Shown: one piece after another, positions 63,845 through 64,000 of the stretch
How the letters are laid out: the number at the start of each line of letters is the position of its first letter
Position numbering within the stretch: the stretch's first letter is position 1
From: Oleoguttula mirabilis
Lineage: Eukaryota; Ascomycota; Dothideomycetes; Mycosphaerellales; Teratosphaeriaceae
DNA length: 64,000 nucleotides
Assembly (NCBI GenBank): GCA_035135055.1
Contig: JAVFHQ010000014.1
Span: 124,001 to 188,000, forward strand
Direction: 5' to 3'
Notes under the pieces: model-generated
What the model saw: the letters and a program-made list of their open reading frames with translations, nothing else
The model's database searches: none
Told to the model about the DNA's origin: nothing
Program-made: the position numbers and the translations under genes

Positions 63845-64000
63845 ATGACCGACCAGGTCCCCAACGTCGGTAGCTCCCGGCCTGCGAGTCGGGCGGGCAG
63901 CGATGTCTCGTTCGCCACGGAACTGGCAGAGTCGCCCCTATCCCAGCGGTCTCTCGCGCGCGAGATCGACCATATCAAGTCCCTACTCACGCGCGCCCAA
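63845..64000 (+). CDS. N-terminal fragment of an unknown gene, cut by window end
   Basis: An open frame from ATG at 63845 to the last base (52 codons). It begins MTDQVPNVGSSRPASRAGSD, Ser-rich, then a helix REIDHIKSLLTRAQ that could start a coiled coil. The frame is open at the edge, so the C-terminus is missing. No family can be named from this much. The ATG context (ACCATGA) is acceptable. Confidence 0.5.
   Translation, partial: MTDQVPNVGSSRPASRAGSDVSFATELAESPLSQRSLAREIDHIKSLLTRAQ

Overview
The window is nuclear DNA from a filamentous ascomycete, most likely a dothideomycete. The evidence is the gene content: a C-terminal Zn(II)2Cys6 regulator, an NLP, a SAT4/rhodopsin-domain membrane protein, a fungal CCC1 and a peroxisomal 2,4-dienoyl-CoA reductase. 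Introns are short (50-66 nt), with GT..AG ends and CTAAC or CTGAC branch sites, and genes are compact and mostly separated by 0.3-1.3 kb. The class-level placement is inference from familiarity with these families. I see no rRNA, tRNA, CRISPR array or complete transposon.

Layout, left to right. 0-15 kb: a RING E3 cut by the window edge; phospholipase B; a divergent pair of an Atg33-like mitochondrial protein and a PTS1-bearing SPS19-type reductase; a 2.9 kb gene-free stretch; a C-terminal zinc-cluster protein; an eight-cysteine secreted protein convergent with an NLP-family secreted protein. 15-31 kb: amidohydrolase, OMA1 protease, SAT4-type membrane protein, a large Ser/Thr-rich GPI-type wall protein, ISY1, an Hsp31-like DJ-1 protein and a lineage-specific protein. 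31-44 kb: a CCCH protein, a double-chromodomain protein, a DUF3445 haem N-demethylase beside a Baeyer-Villiger-type flavin monooxygenase, a legume-like lectin, a Tcd-type t6A dehydratase and DHFR. 44-64 kb: the Sfc1 carrier, two isochorismatase-fold hydrolases, a Cid1-type nucleotidyltransferase, three proteins of unknown function, a secreted phosphoesterase, the CCC1 iron transporter, an ENT nucleoside transporter and the first 52 codons of an unknown gene.

Most genes are unrelated housekeeping functions and I see no biosynthetic gene cluster. Small functional groupings are plausible: the Atg33-like/SPS19 divergent pair (organelle turnover and fatty-acid oxidation), the DUF3445/monooxygenase tandem (two oxidases that both carry a predicted membrane anchor), and the convergent pair of secreted proteins. 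The least ordinary structures are a degenerate minus-strand unit present three times around 3.7-8.8 kb, the tandem-chromodomain protein with three copies of a basic TGEL motif, and a small membrane protein whose Gly-rich coding continues in frame past a TAA stop.

Exon boundaries were placed by hand from splice consensus and conserved protein continuity. Several starts were moved inward to the first in-frame ATG.
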